Shown here one piece after another: positions 34,108-46,492 of a stretch of 64,000 bases of DNA. The notes under the pieces are model-generated. The model had not been told where the DNA came from. It did no database searches and saw nothing but the letters and a program-made list of their open reading frames with translations. Position 1 is the first letter of the stretch. The number at the start of each line of letters is the position of its first letter. The DNA is taken from NCBI GenBank assembly GCA_009801085.1, contig VNWV01000004.1, positions 1,922,001-1,986,000 on the forward strand, read 5' to 3'. Origin of the DNA: Lasiodiplodia sp. COLG20 (Eukaryota; Ascomycota; Dothideomycetes; Botryosphaeriales; Botryosphaeriaceae). The position numbers were made by a program, and so were the translations under genes.

Positions 34108-34946
34108 CTCGACGTCGCGGTCGTGGTCGTCGTGTGCGCTGGCGGGGCCCCTGTTTGGGGTATAGGAGGTATCGGACGCCTGAGCGGTCGAAGATGCGCT
34201 GCGCGAGACGGGAGCGCGGAAGTGATCGGAGGTGCGGGAGTGCTGCGGAGGAGATGCGACGGTGGAGCCGGTCAGCGGCGGCTGCGATCAAGGGAAGAGA
34301 GCGAGAGACAACGAGAAGGAGGGAGCGAGTCGGTGGGGGGACCGGTGAAAAGAAAAAGGAGTGTGTGCTGGCGGCGGTGGTGCTGTGTTGTCACCTTTTG
34401 GGGAAGCCATCGTGAATTCCTGCCCCACGAGATCTTGAACTTGCCCCCCATGTCGCCCGCGCCCCCGGTGTCTCAGGCCGACTTTCCTTTGTCGGCGATG
34501 CGTCGTCGTCACTTGGCGGGTCCCCGGTCCGGTCAAGCCCTGCCGAGATCGCCAGGGACCGGCTCGTCCCACATGACCCCAGAAGCCCACTTTCACCCAC
34601 TCATCCAGCCTTGGGCTCGCTCAATTCCTTCCAGAATGCCCGCGTGGCCGCTTTCGATGGTCCCGTTGACTAACCCAGGTGCGTGCGTTCGCGCGTGTCC
34701 GACACATCCCGTGACGCTTCTCGTTTCGGTCCCTCCAAGAGCCTCACCGTGGCTGGTTTTGCTCTAATTGCTTTTGGTTTAACGCCCGCTTTAACTCTCG
34801 ACGAAGCCTCGCAGTCTGGATCGCCGCCATCACCCAAGCCTCAAGGCGTGTCAGTATCATCCAAGTACTGCCTCATAGAAAGTCGGCTGGAGACACTTCG
34901 ATCAGGCTTAACATTTGGCATGACGGGGTTGCGAAAAAGAACATAT
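34108..34946. promoter_or_regulatory. Upstream region of the inositol-type transporter gene
   Basis: An 839-bp 5' flank of the minus-strand transporter gene. The 327-codon plus-strand frame crossing it is antisense to exon 1 and unsupported. No specific site is identified. Confidence 0.35.
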
Positions 34947-35031
34947 ATGGGTAGTTGAAGCCATCGTCCGGATGGAAATGTGGAATTAATAATTATACAT
35001 TCGCATCCGGACGATAGCTTCAACTACCCAT
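34947..35031. repeat. Hairpin repeat, copy 1
   Basis: An imperfect inverted repeat whose arms run 34947-34975 and 35003-35031. The arms read ATGGGTAGTTGAAGC and its complement GCTTCAACTACCCAT, then continue through ATCGTCCGGATG with one mismatch in about 29 bp. The loop is AT-rich (about 27 bp). Related hairpins occur at 35151-35235, 60786-60872 and, internally deleted, near 58.71-58.78 kb. Confidence 0.85.
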
Positions 35032-35049
35032 GGCATGAGTGAGAAACAG

Positions 35050-35235
35050 TCTCACACCGGCCGAAAGCTAGCGCGAAGAATAGCAGGATCCTCGAGTCTA
35101 GGGTAATTATGCCTCAGTTTTTTCCAAGAAAAAAAAAACTAAAACAACATATGGGTAGTTGAAACTATCGTCTGGACGCGTATGTAGAATTTTTAATTCG
35201 ACATTTTCGTCCGGACGATAGGTTCAACTGCCCAT
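35050..35235. repeat. Non-autonomous element fragment with hairpin, copy 2
   Basis: From about 35050 the sequence ACAGTCTCACACCGGCC then GCTAGCGCGAAGAATAGCAG parallels the left end of the intact element at 60689-60922. It lacks a CCCC block and has mismatches. The hairpin at 35151-35235 follows, with arms ATGGGTAGTTGAA and TTCAACTGCCCAT and three mismatches in about 28 bp. No clear right terminal repeat follows, so the copy looks truncated or decayed. It sits directly after copy 1, 119 bp away hairpin to hairpin. Confidence 0.7.
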
Positions 35236-35493
35236 GAAATGAGCGAAGTGCAAATCACATGGCTCAGGAGCCCTCCTGAAGTCTAATACTGACGAACTGC
35301 AGTCAAACTACACCATTTGCACGAACCGAGTACACGTACATTACAGATATATTAACGTTCTACCACGTCGCTGCTGTGGAGGATATATGAACAAGAAGGC
35401 ATTTAAACATGACACGTTAAACCGCATCTCGTCTCTCGAAAATAGACATCCAGCACCCTTTCTCCTTCCTCTTATACCATCCACAACCACCTC

Positions 35494-36448
35494 CTACAAC
35501 GCCAGCATCGCAACCACGCCACCAACAACGCCCACGGCACCCGCAGCCCCCAGCTTACCCGCCGCGTTATCCGACTGCTGCGCCGGAGTGGCGCTGGCAG
35601 TGGCGCTGCTAGGGCCGCCGATGGTGGTGGTGGCGCCGAAGCCGGAGTCGCTGGTGACGGTGAACTTGCTGACGGGCGACGTGGTCGAGGTGGCGCGGGC
35701 GGAGGTGCCGGTCGCAGCGGCGCCGGCGCTCAGCTTGTCGGCGCCTGCCGTCACGGTCATGGCGATGGTCGTCATCTCAGACGGCTGCAGCGCCGTCGTC
35801 GACGCCGGGAGGGTGCTGGAGGCGTGGGCGCTGACGCAGCTGGTGATGGCGTCGTCGTCGTAGTAGTCCTGATGAAAGGGGAAGAAGATGTTAGACTGAG
35901 GTCTGAGGGAAGAAGAGAGGGGGGAGAGAAAGGAGACTACTAAGGGGGAGGAGATGATGGGTGACAAGGCGAGATAGGGGACTTACAATGTCGGTGGAGT
36001 ACGAGCAGTAGTCCGACCATGCGTCCGCACCCTCTGACTGGTAGGTACAGAGGCCGACTTCATCGGCCGACGTGCAGCCCATTTTCACGGTTAAGTCATA
36101 GCTGTTGTACGAGACAACGGTAGTGTATGCGAAAGAGTCGGGCCCGACGGTGGCGGTCAGGGCGCCGCCGACGAAAACGCAGGCATCATCGTAGTAATAG
36201 CTGTCGCTATCGTCGTCTTCGTCGTCGAAACTGGAGCTTGTGCTGGAGGGCCAGGAAGCGGAAGTGGTGGAGCTGAGGCATGAGAAGGCGACGACAGTAT
36301 GATCGGCGTCTGGGACTTCGACGATGGACAGAGCGATGTTCTCAAAGTCCTCATTCGAAGGCATCTCGCTGGGGTAGAAGAAAGAGATGGACGTCTGCGC
36401 GCTGGCAGCTGTGGCGGCAGCCAGGAGAGTGACGGCGGCGGAACGCAT
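35494..36448 (-). CDS. Secreted, probably GPI-anchored Ser/Thr-rich protein
   Basis: Two exons, 36448-35987 and 35868-35494, with donor GTAAGT and acceptor ATCAG, sum to 837 nt and 278 aa. The signal peptide is MRSAAVTLLAAATAASAQ. The mature part starts with Gln/Thr and has a run of acidic and Tyr residues near 77-90 (SFDDEDDDSDSYYYDDACV). Few cysteines follow (about seven), and a long Ser/Thr/Ala-rich stem leads to a C-terminal hydrophobic tail, AGAVGVVGGVVAMLAL, after an Asn/Ala/Gly omega-site region. This is the normal layout of a wall or membrane GPI protein. No enzymatic domain is seen. Families of this kind are poorly conserved. Confidence 0.8.
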
Positions 36449-38429
36449 GATTAGATAGAGACAGGATGTCGATTTAGACGGACGGGAGGCTGAAAGGTGG
36501 AGGAGTTAGAACAAGCCGCAACGCCATCGTCTCTGCAGCCCATCTTATACTTTTGAAAGAGGCGCTGCGGATATTGCTCTCAATACAAGACTCGCGATCC
36601 TGACCGGGCTATTGCCGAGTGGCACCAACCGGATGGTGCCGACGGGCAAAGGCGAGGATGGTTGCCTGGCGCTAAACCGCAGAAGGTGTCCAAGCGCCGG
36701 CGGTGATGCTACTGCGTTCCCTATTCTGGCAAGTTCAATGAGCTTGGCATTGCTGCTTGTGCCAACCAGCCCGCCACCACTCCCCACCACCAAGGCCAGA
36801 CTGCGTGATGCAGTCTCGGCCCCTGGACCACAACTCTCGCACGGAGACTGTGCAAACTTCGAGCCACGCGCCGTATTGTCCGCCAGCAATATTGCGACGA
36901 TGCAGCAGCGGGTGCCACAGTGACATTGCATCCTTTGCCAAGCACCGCGTGATCCGACACGCTCCAGAGAAAGAGAGCGGCAAAAGGCATGAACGGCGGC
37001 TAGCGCAGGGGCTCATTTTAAAAATGTGAGCCCACTTGCGGTTAGCAAGAGCGGAAAAGCTTGGCGTGCGAAGGATTCACGCCTAATTTTAGACCCTTCT
37101 GGCCGTTGGCTGTGCCGAAGGCCGGGGTGCGTCCATCCTGCGGGATCGTGAACGGTGAGTGCTGGCAAAGAATAAAAAAAAGATGACCAAGGACGACTGC
37201 GTGTGCTGATGGTAGTTGACGATCAGGGAGAAGCATGGATGGGTGGATCCTTGACCAGGTTCTGCCCCATCAGAAGGATGCAAACCCAACCGAAATGCTG
37301 TTTCGCATTCCGCTTGTCTATCTCCCTTTGCCGCGGCAGTTATCGGCATTTTCCTTCCGTTATGCGCGCTCCTAATGCACGCGAAGGATGCAGTGGTGCG
37401 GCTAACGGACCGCCATCCCATCATGCCTTCTCGTAATGCTGACCTTCAAGCTATAGTTTGGCAGACGAACGAAGCCACCGCCCTTCACATCTACGGTCAC
37501 CACCTCGTAGCACTTTGCGATAATAAGAGTTGTGACCGCGGTCGTCTAGGGCAATTAGGAAATTACACATCAAAGCTAACCTATCAAAGCACGTCATCAT
37601 TGTCGTCATAGGACGCCAATCACCTTTCCCGCCTCCATCTTTGCACAACCATCATAATCGCAAGGCACATGTTCCCGCATCTCTTGCAGGTAAGACACCT
37701 TCGTGTGTATTGATACCCAATTTCAGTCGCTCAATTTGAAAGAAAAACATCGCAACGTTTCAGCATGAAGCCCGTAGGATCATGGCAAAAAAGAAACAAC
37801 CCGTCGCTAGTCGACGCCCTTGAAATGCCGGATATGTCTGAATTCAATAATTACTCGCTCAAAGACGCGTCAGTGGAAGGAGGGGCATGAACAACAAACA
37901 ACAAAAAGAATAAACATAGTTACAACAAAAGCGTAGAACAAGAATTACGAAGATGAAGAACCCGGACCCGAGATCACCATCCAGCCAAACCTGTGATGCT
38001 ATTCCAAAATGATCTCGTCTTCCGAAGGTTCAACGTCGAGTGCGTGGGAGATGTGTTTGTCTTTACATGGAGCTCTGCCGGCTCATTGAACCCACGCGGG
38101 ACACCAACATCCCCCTCCTTGTGCAGAAATGGCAGTCGCCCATGTGAACGTTTCTTCATCTGTGTGACGAGCATATTCTCTGAGCTCTGAGAATGATGAC
38201 TGATGAACCCCGTCACAGTGGCCGCCTCGTAGCGCTGCAAACGTTGATTGTTGGGAAGTGCGACCGTTCTCATACATGAAGCTGGATGAGACTCGGCCTT
38301 GGTGTATTGAGGCCGCGTAGATTTGATTACCGTCTTCAAATGCGATGTGTCTGCATCCGATGGAAACGGGGGCTCAATCTTCTGCGCTGCTTTTCATTAG
38401 CAGACGGACCGAAAGAGACACAGAAGACC
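36449..38429. other. Intergenic, 2.0 kb, no supported gene
   Basis: 5' flank of the GPI protein gene and 3' flank of BUD6. The overlapping frames around 36545-37016 on both strands carry no recognisable motif. AT-rich from about 37500 to 38000. Confidence 0.5.
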
Positions 38430-41400
38430 TTAGGACGAAGCATTCTCACCACCATTTTCGGTGGGTGCCTGCTCCTCCTTCTTTTCCTCTGTCGCATCGG
38501 CTTCGGCTGGGTTTTCGGCTGACTCTCCCTCTGCCTTTGGAGCCTCGCCATCTGCAGCTTCTGCAGCTGCGGCGGCTGCCTTTGCCTCAGCTTGAGCCTG
38601 CCTCCTAGCTTCAGCCTTCTGGCGCCTTCTTTCCTCGGCTTCTGCAGCTCTCTTTGCTTGAAGTTCGAAAACCTCCTTTCGAATTTTCTCATCCTTGGCA
38701 AGTCGCAAGCGCTCGACCTCCTCGACGCCGCCGCTCTTTTTGAGCTTGCCTTCCTCGACGAACTTGCCGAGCTCTCTTTGGAACTCGCCCTCTTTGCGGC
38801 TTTCAAGCTCCTTCTGCCTGATTTTCTCGGCACGCTCAATAGCCTCCACACGGCTTTCATGATTAGGCTCAAGAGCTCTGACTTCATTGAGCATTCCGTC
38901 CTTGGCCTCACGAGGATCGGCCGAGGTATCGAGAGCAATCGCATGCATGTTCTTGCCGCTGGTGTTGCGATTACCAGATCCCGAGGAATTCTGCTGCTTT
39001 GTGGCCTGTTCCACAAGGCCAAAGGTCTCTGAGAGCTTCTCCAAGTCGTCTTGCAGATCCAAAGCCAACTCCTCTTGCATTGTGAGCATCTCCCGGTCCT
39101 CCATGACCATCTGCAGTTCCTGTTCCCAGAGCTTGGTCCAGACTGGCTTCTCCTTTTTGAGGAAATCCTGAAGCTTTTTGACCTCTGAGGTGGTGATGGA
39201 GATCTCCTTGGCAACCGCCTCGAGCTGCCTGGGACGAGGCCGCACGCCACGAGAGACGACGTCTTTCCGCAGATCCTCCACAAGATCCTGCAGATCGTCG
39301 ACACGGTTGACGATCTTTTCTGAATCGTCGTTCAGAGTCTTCTTGCCCTTGTTGACGTACGAGCGGCCTGTTTCTCCACTCAAAGTGGGAACCTCGGCAT
39401 TGATCGCTGCGCTCTTTACAGAGGAAGCCTTCGAGCGAATTGCGCCCATGCTCGCCTCAATGTCCGATACGAAGGATGAGTAAGTCTGGCGAACGACTGC
39501 AAGATCACGTCTGAGAGACTGAATCTCGTCGAGCTGTGCTGCAGAATCCTTGAGGCTCGGCGATCCGGATTTGGCCGGCGGACGAGGCGATATAATCGAG
39601 CTACGGGCAGATGGGGCGACGGACAAGCCGGCCATGTCCTTCGCAGCCTGAGCCTGGCGGTCTGAGACTCGCTGAAGAGCCAATTGCTGGTCAACCACCG
39701 CGCTCTTGACACTCTCAACAAGCTTGCGGATGTCACCGAGGCCGTCATCAAAATGACGTTTCACTTCATCAAGCGCCTCCACATTCAAGACAAGCACGGA
39801 GCGATCTTTGATATCACTCAGATCTTCAAGTTCGTGTCGAATGCCAGAAATTGGGTCTTGAATGTAGATCTCAGGAAGATCGACACCATTGTTGTGGGTG
39901 TTCCAAGCAAACTTCTCGATGAAGGCGAGCTGCAGACGCGCAATGGACAAATCGTTGTAGCCATCTTGGAGAACGAACTTTTTGATCTTACTTTTGTACT
40001 GCAAGAACAAGGTCAATTCCTTACCAGGCTGCGGTGACTGGTCCGGAATGAACTCCTGACTTTGCGGAGGCGTCGAGGGCTTCATTTTATGAGAAATACT
40101 GCGAGTAGGCGTGACGACTGCTTGGCGCTTGATGCTCTTCTCGTCGTTGTCTTCATCATCTTCGGCGGTGACATCGACGGGTTCAGACACGGCTCCGCCG
40201 ACTGCAGGCTTCTCCTCTCCCTCGTCATTCTGAGCTTCTTGACCATCGGTGGCAGATGCAGCTGAGCTTTCCTCCTCAGTGGGTGGCAGAGTTGAAGGAG
40301 GCGCAATAGCATCGCTCTGACTGCTTTCTTCGGAGATCCTACGGGATGCCAGTGTGTTTGCGCTAGGAGAAGCATCGACAGCTGCCTGCTGAGTCGATTG
40401 CTTACGGCTGTGGAGCAGCGAGCCGCGTTTACGAACGGCATTCATGGACTCCCGGACATCACGTCCACGGTTGGGTATCGGGGAGTTCTGGCTTGGCGGC
40501 ATCATAGGGATGCCATTCGAGGCACCTAGATGCTTTTGAATTTGATACGCCGAAAACCTCCTAGAAGCTCTTCTCTCCAGCTCACCACCCCTCTGGAGCG
40601 CAGCTAGAGCATCCTGCTGTTTTGGAGGAGGGGGCGGCGGTGGGAAATTCTCAGGAATCGATGGATTTGCCGCGGGCATGCCGCCTTCATCTTCAGGATA
40701 CGGGGTGATGATGGGAATGTTTGGAGTGGCGTTACTCGAAAGCGAAGAATCAGAGTTGTTCAGCCCGTCACGATTGCCAGTTCCAGACCGGACGCGCGAA
40801 TGCCCGCCTGGACCTTCGTACTTGTTGGGTGACGCCCTGCCATGAGCAGATGAAGTCCGTGGAGGAAGATCAGGGTGCTCATGTCCCAGATCCGCACTCC
40901 CCTGGCGTGATGACAGCCTTTGTCTTTGTGCATCATCCTCGCCCACGCTCGCATGCCGAGAGCTGGACCCATTGGATCCAGACGAGTCCCTGCCACTTCT
41001 TTGGCGTAGCCTCTGCTGCTTTTTCTTCAGGCCATGCAGCAGATTGATGATGATGTCTCGTATCCTCGGAAGAAATCGGTCGAGGCTTGCTTGAGAAGCT
41101 TCCTGACTGAGGGTTTCCTCCAAAATGCTTCGGAGAAGCTCTGGGACATTTCCCAGGTCGGTTGTATCCACGCCGATGGCGTTGAAGGCGCGAGAGGCTA
41201 TGTTGAACTCATATCCGAGACGCACATAGACGTCAGAGACTTCGCTCTCGGTTGCGGTGCCGCGCGACCACAGAGTGAGCGTTTCGAGAAGCTGCTTCGT
41301 GGCGACTAGGAGGTGCGTGACGCTTTTCTCAATTTGAGAGAGTTGCTGCTGGGGCTACCGAGGGAATCAGGTCAGCCAAAGCTCGGGTTGCGAACGGCCC

Positions 41401-41600
41401 AACGGCGCTGGGGGGGAAAACGCTGCGCGACTCACATTCATGGGCCGGCGCGACTGGCCGCCGGTGGAGCGGTTGGACGCCGACGACGTCCTGGAGCCGG
41501 CATCGTCGGTCATGCTGGAGGTGCTGGAGAAGACGGTCTGGTCAGAGTCTGTGGCGGGCGACCGGCGATGCTGTCGTTGTGCGGTCGGGGGGCTCTGCAT
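38430..41600 (-). CDS. BUD6: Polarity protein Bud6/Aip3
   Basis: An actin-binding nucleation-promoting partner of formins at the polarisome. Exons 41600-41436 and 41354-38430 (donor GTGAGT, acceptor GGTAG, 81-nt intron) sum to 3090 nt and 1029 aa. The N-terminus MQSPPTAQRQ is Ser/Thr-rich. Splicing joins PMN to PQQQLSQIEKSVTHLLVATK, a conserved helical domain with LGYEFNIASRAFNAIGVD. A low-complexity middle with SHKMKPSTPP leads to the AIP3 core at roughly 490-900, for example LTLFLQYKSKIKKFVLQDGY and DLSDIKDRSVLVLNVE. Predicted coiled coils follow, and then an Ala/Glu/Lys-rich C-terminal tail. The family is normally 780-1100 aa. Divergent from PBP1 across 1.07 kb. Confidence 0.92.
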
Positions 41601-42669
41601 GACAGCTTAGATGCAGGTGCGAGCGTGCAGCATCTGAGCGTGTCGGGTGCTGATGATGCTTAGCCCAGCGTTCAGGGATCCCGCCGGGCGTTGTCGCTTG
41701 GACTCCGCTCCGCGCTGTGCGTTCGTGCTCTTGCGCCACGGCCGCCGAGAGACGGCGGAAAGACAACAGGGCTGACAGCTGAAGTGCTCGAGACGCGTGC
41801 AGAGACACCGGGGTGCGGGCGCAGGTGCGGGCGCAGGCGGCTGAGAACAAAGGCAGAGACACACAGGACGTATGTGTCGCGAGGGCGTTTTTGTCGGTGG
41901 TTAGCGGCGGCTGCCAATCGTGCTGGGTCCTCCGCCCTCTGCTTTGGGCGTGCGCACATGCGGAGGTGTGGCTACGAAGGAGTGGCTGGGCCGCTTCTGT
42001 CATCAGTCACCCGCCTGCACACCGACCGAGCCGGCGCGCGTCCCGCGCTGCACTCGGGGGCGGGCGAGAGCGCTCGCAGCATGCCCGCGCGCAGCGGCTG
42101 TTTGCGTGGGCGCCGCGTGCGTGCGTGAGGGCGGTGCGAGGCGTTGCGGAGCGGCCAGCAAGCCCATGCGCCTAGCAGCTCCACCGCCAGCAACGCGACT
42201 GCTCTGTGGAACGTCCAGCAGCTGGCAGGCACCCCCAGCCTGCCGCCGAGTCGAGTCGCCTGCGCGCCCCGGCACGGGTTGCACTGATTGCGGCCTCGTT
42301 TCTGCGCCTTGCGGTGGTGTGCGGCGGCGCTGCTCGGCCGCAATAGTGATTGAGACTCGAGGGTTCCCGCGGGCAGCCCAGGATCTCCGTTTTAGCGTGA
42401 AACCACGCTCGATCCAACAACCTTCAACGGCTCGACACCGGGGCCGTCACCTCACTTGCAGAGGACACCCTTTCCAGGACCTCGCCCAAACACTCTTCCT
42501 CCCCCCGCCGTGCCCGCAGCGGCGACTCCGCTACGTTTCCCTGCCTCCCGCCGTCGCAACCACCGTCCGTTGGCGCTCGCCGGCCAGAGCTCCCCGGCCA
42601 GCGGTCCTCTTCCTCCTCCCTGCGTCCCGCCAACGACGCGGCTTCGATTGACCCTCACCCAACCCGACC
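41601..42669. promoter_or_regulatory. Divergent promoter region BUD6 / PBP1
   Basis: A 1,069-bp GC-rich spacer between divergent start codons. Many overlapping GC-rich frames are present and none shows protein character. The stretch just upstream of the PBP1 ATG is pyrimidine-rich. Role inferred from position. Confidence 0.4.
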
Positions 42670-45600
42670 ATGGCGTCCATGAACGCCACGAACGGCAACG
42701 CCTCGCCCTCCGTCAGTTCGGGCAGCACTAAGGCACAGCTGAAGACGACAACGAGCGGCAAGGCCATGGACGGCACGCGCAAGCAGACCGCCAGCCCCAT
42801 TGACGCTTCGCAGAGGTAAGAAGCTCCCCCTCGCCCGTCCGCCGTGCGTGGTCAATGAGCCTCGTTCGTGGCACAATGTGACCGTCTCTCACCCACCAAA
42901 TCCGCTCTGCGCCTGTGGTTCGATTCGACTCCGCCCGGGCTCGCGGTTACACCATCGCTGCAGCGATTGGTCTATCTGCGCTCCCGCCTGCATCTCTCTC
43001 CTTTATCTCCAATTCCTGCTCACTCGACCACGTCTTTCCACTCGGGCGCTGTCTGTTCGCGGCCATCCCTACCCGGCCCGCCGTCGCGCCTATAAGCATT
43101 GCCAGCAGTTTAGACTAACGCCTTGCCTCACTACAGGAAAGCGCCCGATCCCAAGGCTTGGTCCTCAGGAACGAACCCGATCACCCAGCGCCCCAACAAT
43201 CCGGCATTATCCAACGGCGCAGCCGGCGCAGGCAAAAGTCCTGCTGGAGCTAAAGGCATGGCGGCTCCCTCAAAAGAAGCCTCGGCCTCGGACAACAATA
43301 AGCATGCGCACGACCGCATGATCTTCTTAATCAGTAATTTTGTTGTAAGTGCACCTCCTGCGCCAGGCTGCCGCAAGAGAAATGCACTCTGCGGCTTTGC
43401 GGCAACGCACTCGTTGTACAATAACGCATTTCACAACGTTCCCGCTAACACCACATCACCAGGGTATGCCAGCGACCGTCACGCTGAAGAGCGGCGAGCG
43501 TTTCTCCGGTATATTCTCGAGCTCGTCCCTCGAGCAGCAGGAGTACCGTTACACTTTCAAGATGGTGAAGCGGCTGCCATCCCTCGGCGGCCAGGTCAAC
43601 GGTACATCTGAATCTCAGGACGACTACTGCGGTGTTGGCCGAGACTATCGTATGATTTTCGACGTGAAGGATGTTGTCGTACTAAACGTAGAGAATGTCG
43701 CCGTGGATAAGACGAAGGCCAGAAACGGTAAGCTTTCCCCCGAAGATTCGAGACAACCGTGGTACTGACCCACAAACCTTTAGGTGCGTCGGTTGGCTTC
43801 AAGACAGACAGCGACATCTCTGGCCACCTGCAGGCTCGCGAGCGCAATCTCCAACCTTGGGTTCCTAGCGCAGATACCAAGGTCGACATGTCGCTCGGCG
43901 ATGATTCCGGCACCGGCTGGGATCAGTTCGAGACCAACGAGCGCTTGTTTGGCGCTACGAGCAACTACGACGAGGACTTATACACTACTAGGATCGATCG
44001 CAACGATCCGCGGTACAAGGACCGAGCAGCCAAGGCTGAAAAGCTTGCCAGGGAAATCGAATCCGGCTCCGCGCTGAACGCCCACGTCTTGGAGGAGCGT
44101 GGCCAAGTGTCCGTTGACGATAGTGGTTTGGACGAGGAGGAGAAGTACAGTGGTGTCAAACGCGACCTTCCGTCGCTCTCGTCGGGTCAGCCCAACAAGT
44201 ACACTCCCCCCGCAAGGAGAGCACCTACTGCGCAGGCCACCGTTGCAGGGGCGCCAGTCGATCCAGCCATCATATCCTCGCAAATCGCGCGCCCTGACGC
44301 TTCCGCTGCTCGCCCGTCTCAGCCCCAGGCTGCGGAATCCAAAGATCAACAAGCTCCTACCGCGCCGAAATCGGAAGATAGGCAATCTGCGACGATTGCG
44401 GTTGCGGGAGAGCAAGCAGCTGCAGCAACCAACGCGACAAAGCCTGTTGACACGTCCGTCGCAGCGCCTGCCACCGAGGCTAGCAAGAAGCCACCGTCCA
44501 CACTGCAACAGACCACCTCAGATATGGCAACCCGGAAGCCTGGACGAACTGGACCCAACACTGTTGAGCACGATCTTCTGGACTCTTTCAAGCAATTCTC
44601 TGCCAATGAGAAGATGAAGTTGCAAGAGAGGCAGCGTCATGCCGCTAGGCACGACAAGAATGTCAAGCTCAACGACCTCAAGAAGTTTGCCATGAACTTC
44701 AACTACAGTGCTCCCATCCCAGATGACTTGATTCCAATCCTAGCCAAGGACCCCAGCAAGCAACAGGAAATCAAGCAAAAATCCCAGAAGGCCGCCGAGG
44801 ACCGCAAGTCTTCGGCTGTTTCAGCCACCGAAGCGAAGGCCGCCGTCAACAACACCGATGCCAAGACGCAGCAGAGGGCCTCCGGGCCTGCAGTGCCGCC
44901 CTCTATCAATCAGCGTGGCGGCGCAAGGCCGAACCAGGGCCCTTACCCCCAAGCACCCCGTGGCGACAGAAATGCTCAGAACATTCCGGGTATGCCACCA
45001 AGGAATGGCCCGGGAATGCTCAGTCAGCGCCTTGCGATCACTCAGCAGCAACACAAGGCTGGTGTGGGCATGCCTACCATGCCAATGCCAATTCATGACC
45101 TGCGCATTCCGCCTGCTGGTCCTGCCGCGCCATCTAGTGGATCACACACGCCGTCTTCAAGCATTTCCACCAGGTTCAATGTAAAGGCGCTCGAGTTCCG
45201 GCCCAATCCTGCCGCTAACACGTTTACACCGGGAGGTAACGGTAGTAACGCATCGAGCCCGAGGAAGGAATCTGCTCCGCCTCGTCCGGAGCCACGTAGG
45301 GCGCCGACGAGTAGCTTCTTTGGTTCACACAAGCCCGCCGCGCCCGCTGAAAAGCCGGCCTTGGCTGACGTGTTCAACCCCATCAAGCGTATGAAGAAGG
45401 ATGTACAGGCGGACAACAAGAGCAAGGAGTACGCAGCCAATGGCGGCATTCCTCAGGCTTATAGGACCCCGCCGATCTGGGACGTCCCGGAACAGAACCG
45501 TGACAAGAACTTTACAGACTTGTTTGAGCGTGCTCCTATTACAGTCCAGCCGAACTCAGCTCCTCAAGCTGCTCTTAACAACGTTCACCCTCCGCACCAA

Positions 45601-46492
45601 CACCAGCTCCCCACTCATCTGCAGCAAGGCGGCCAGGGAATGCCGCAAGTGCACACCCCCCAGCACACGCCTCGCCACCCTCCTGTTCAGCCCCACCATC
45701 CAGGCGCCCCGCACTTTGATGGTCATAACATGCAATTCTCAGCGTCGAACTCTTCGATTCACCCCTCCCCTCGTGCAGGCATGCCTCAGTTCATCTACGG
45801 CCAAGTCCCACAGCATCTGCCCAACTTCCAGCAGGGCGCTATGCCGGCGACCTATGCGATGAGCCCGGCAATGCGTGCAGTGCCTGTTGGTCCGCAGCCA
45901 GGGTTCGTTGCTCAAGGCCCTGTCATGGGCAGCCACCCCATGATGAACCAGCACTCGAACGGTCCTGGAATGTTCCCTGGTCCTCAGATGCCGCAAATGC
46001 CTCAGATTCCCCAAATGCAGCAGATGATGCAATCTCCCGGTCCAGGTCAAGCCTACCCTTACCAGCCAGGCATGATGCCTGCACCTCCTGGTGCCAATGG
46101 CTTCCCTAGTCCGAGGCCTGGCCCAGCGCCCATGATGGTCCATCAGGGTTCTCAACAGGGGCATGCCCCGCAGCAGTTCATGCCCATGCCCAATGGTGGA
46201 TATCCAGGTCTGTTCCACCAAATTCAGCCGGGATCAAGTAAGTCTTCATCGCCACGCGACACGAACTGTCTAACTCGACCCAGTGACACCGATGCGTGGC
46301 CCCTACCCACAACCGCATGTCCAGTACGCCTCGAGCCCTCATCAACACCATCAATACCCTCAGCCACACCGCGGAACGCCCAGCGGCGCGTACAGCCAGC
46401 CGATGATGCCCCAGCACTCTTTGCCTCCGCAGATGCCTCCTCCTGCCGGACCCGGACAACACGTTCCTGAGGCTGGGGAGAAGGTCGAATGA
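42670..46492 (+). CDS. PBP1: Ataxin-2 homologue Pbp1 (Lsm, LsmAD, PAM2-like)
   Basis: A poly(A)-binding-protein partner that promotes stress granules and mRNA stability. Five exons, 42670-42815, 43137-43344, 43463-43727, 43784-46237 and 46284-46492, sum to 3282 nt and 1093 aa. The Lsm-like domain spans about 100-200 with HDRMIFLISNFVGMPATVTL across splice 2. LsmAD is at about 250-300 with GWDQFETNERLFGATSNYDE and YTTRIDRNDP. A conserved region FNYSAPIPDDLIPIL lies in the middle. A PAM2-like motif, STRFNVKALEFRPNP then AANTF, is at about 665-685. The remainder is Met/Pro/Gln/His-rich disorder, and the last exon encodes a Pro/His-rich tail. Intron 1 is long (321 nt) for this window. Confidence 0.93.

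Noticed and set aside
33784..34767. 327-codon plus-strand frame
   Set aside because: Antisense to transporter exon 1 and its promoter; low complexity, no family features.
42800..43321. 173-codon frame in PBP1 intron 1
   Set aside because: Spans a canonical 321-nt intron and reads exon 2 out of frame.
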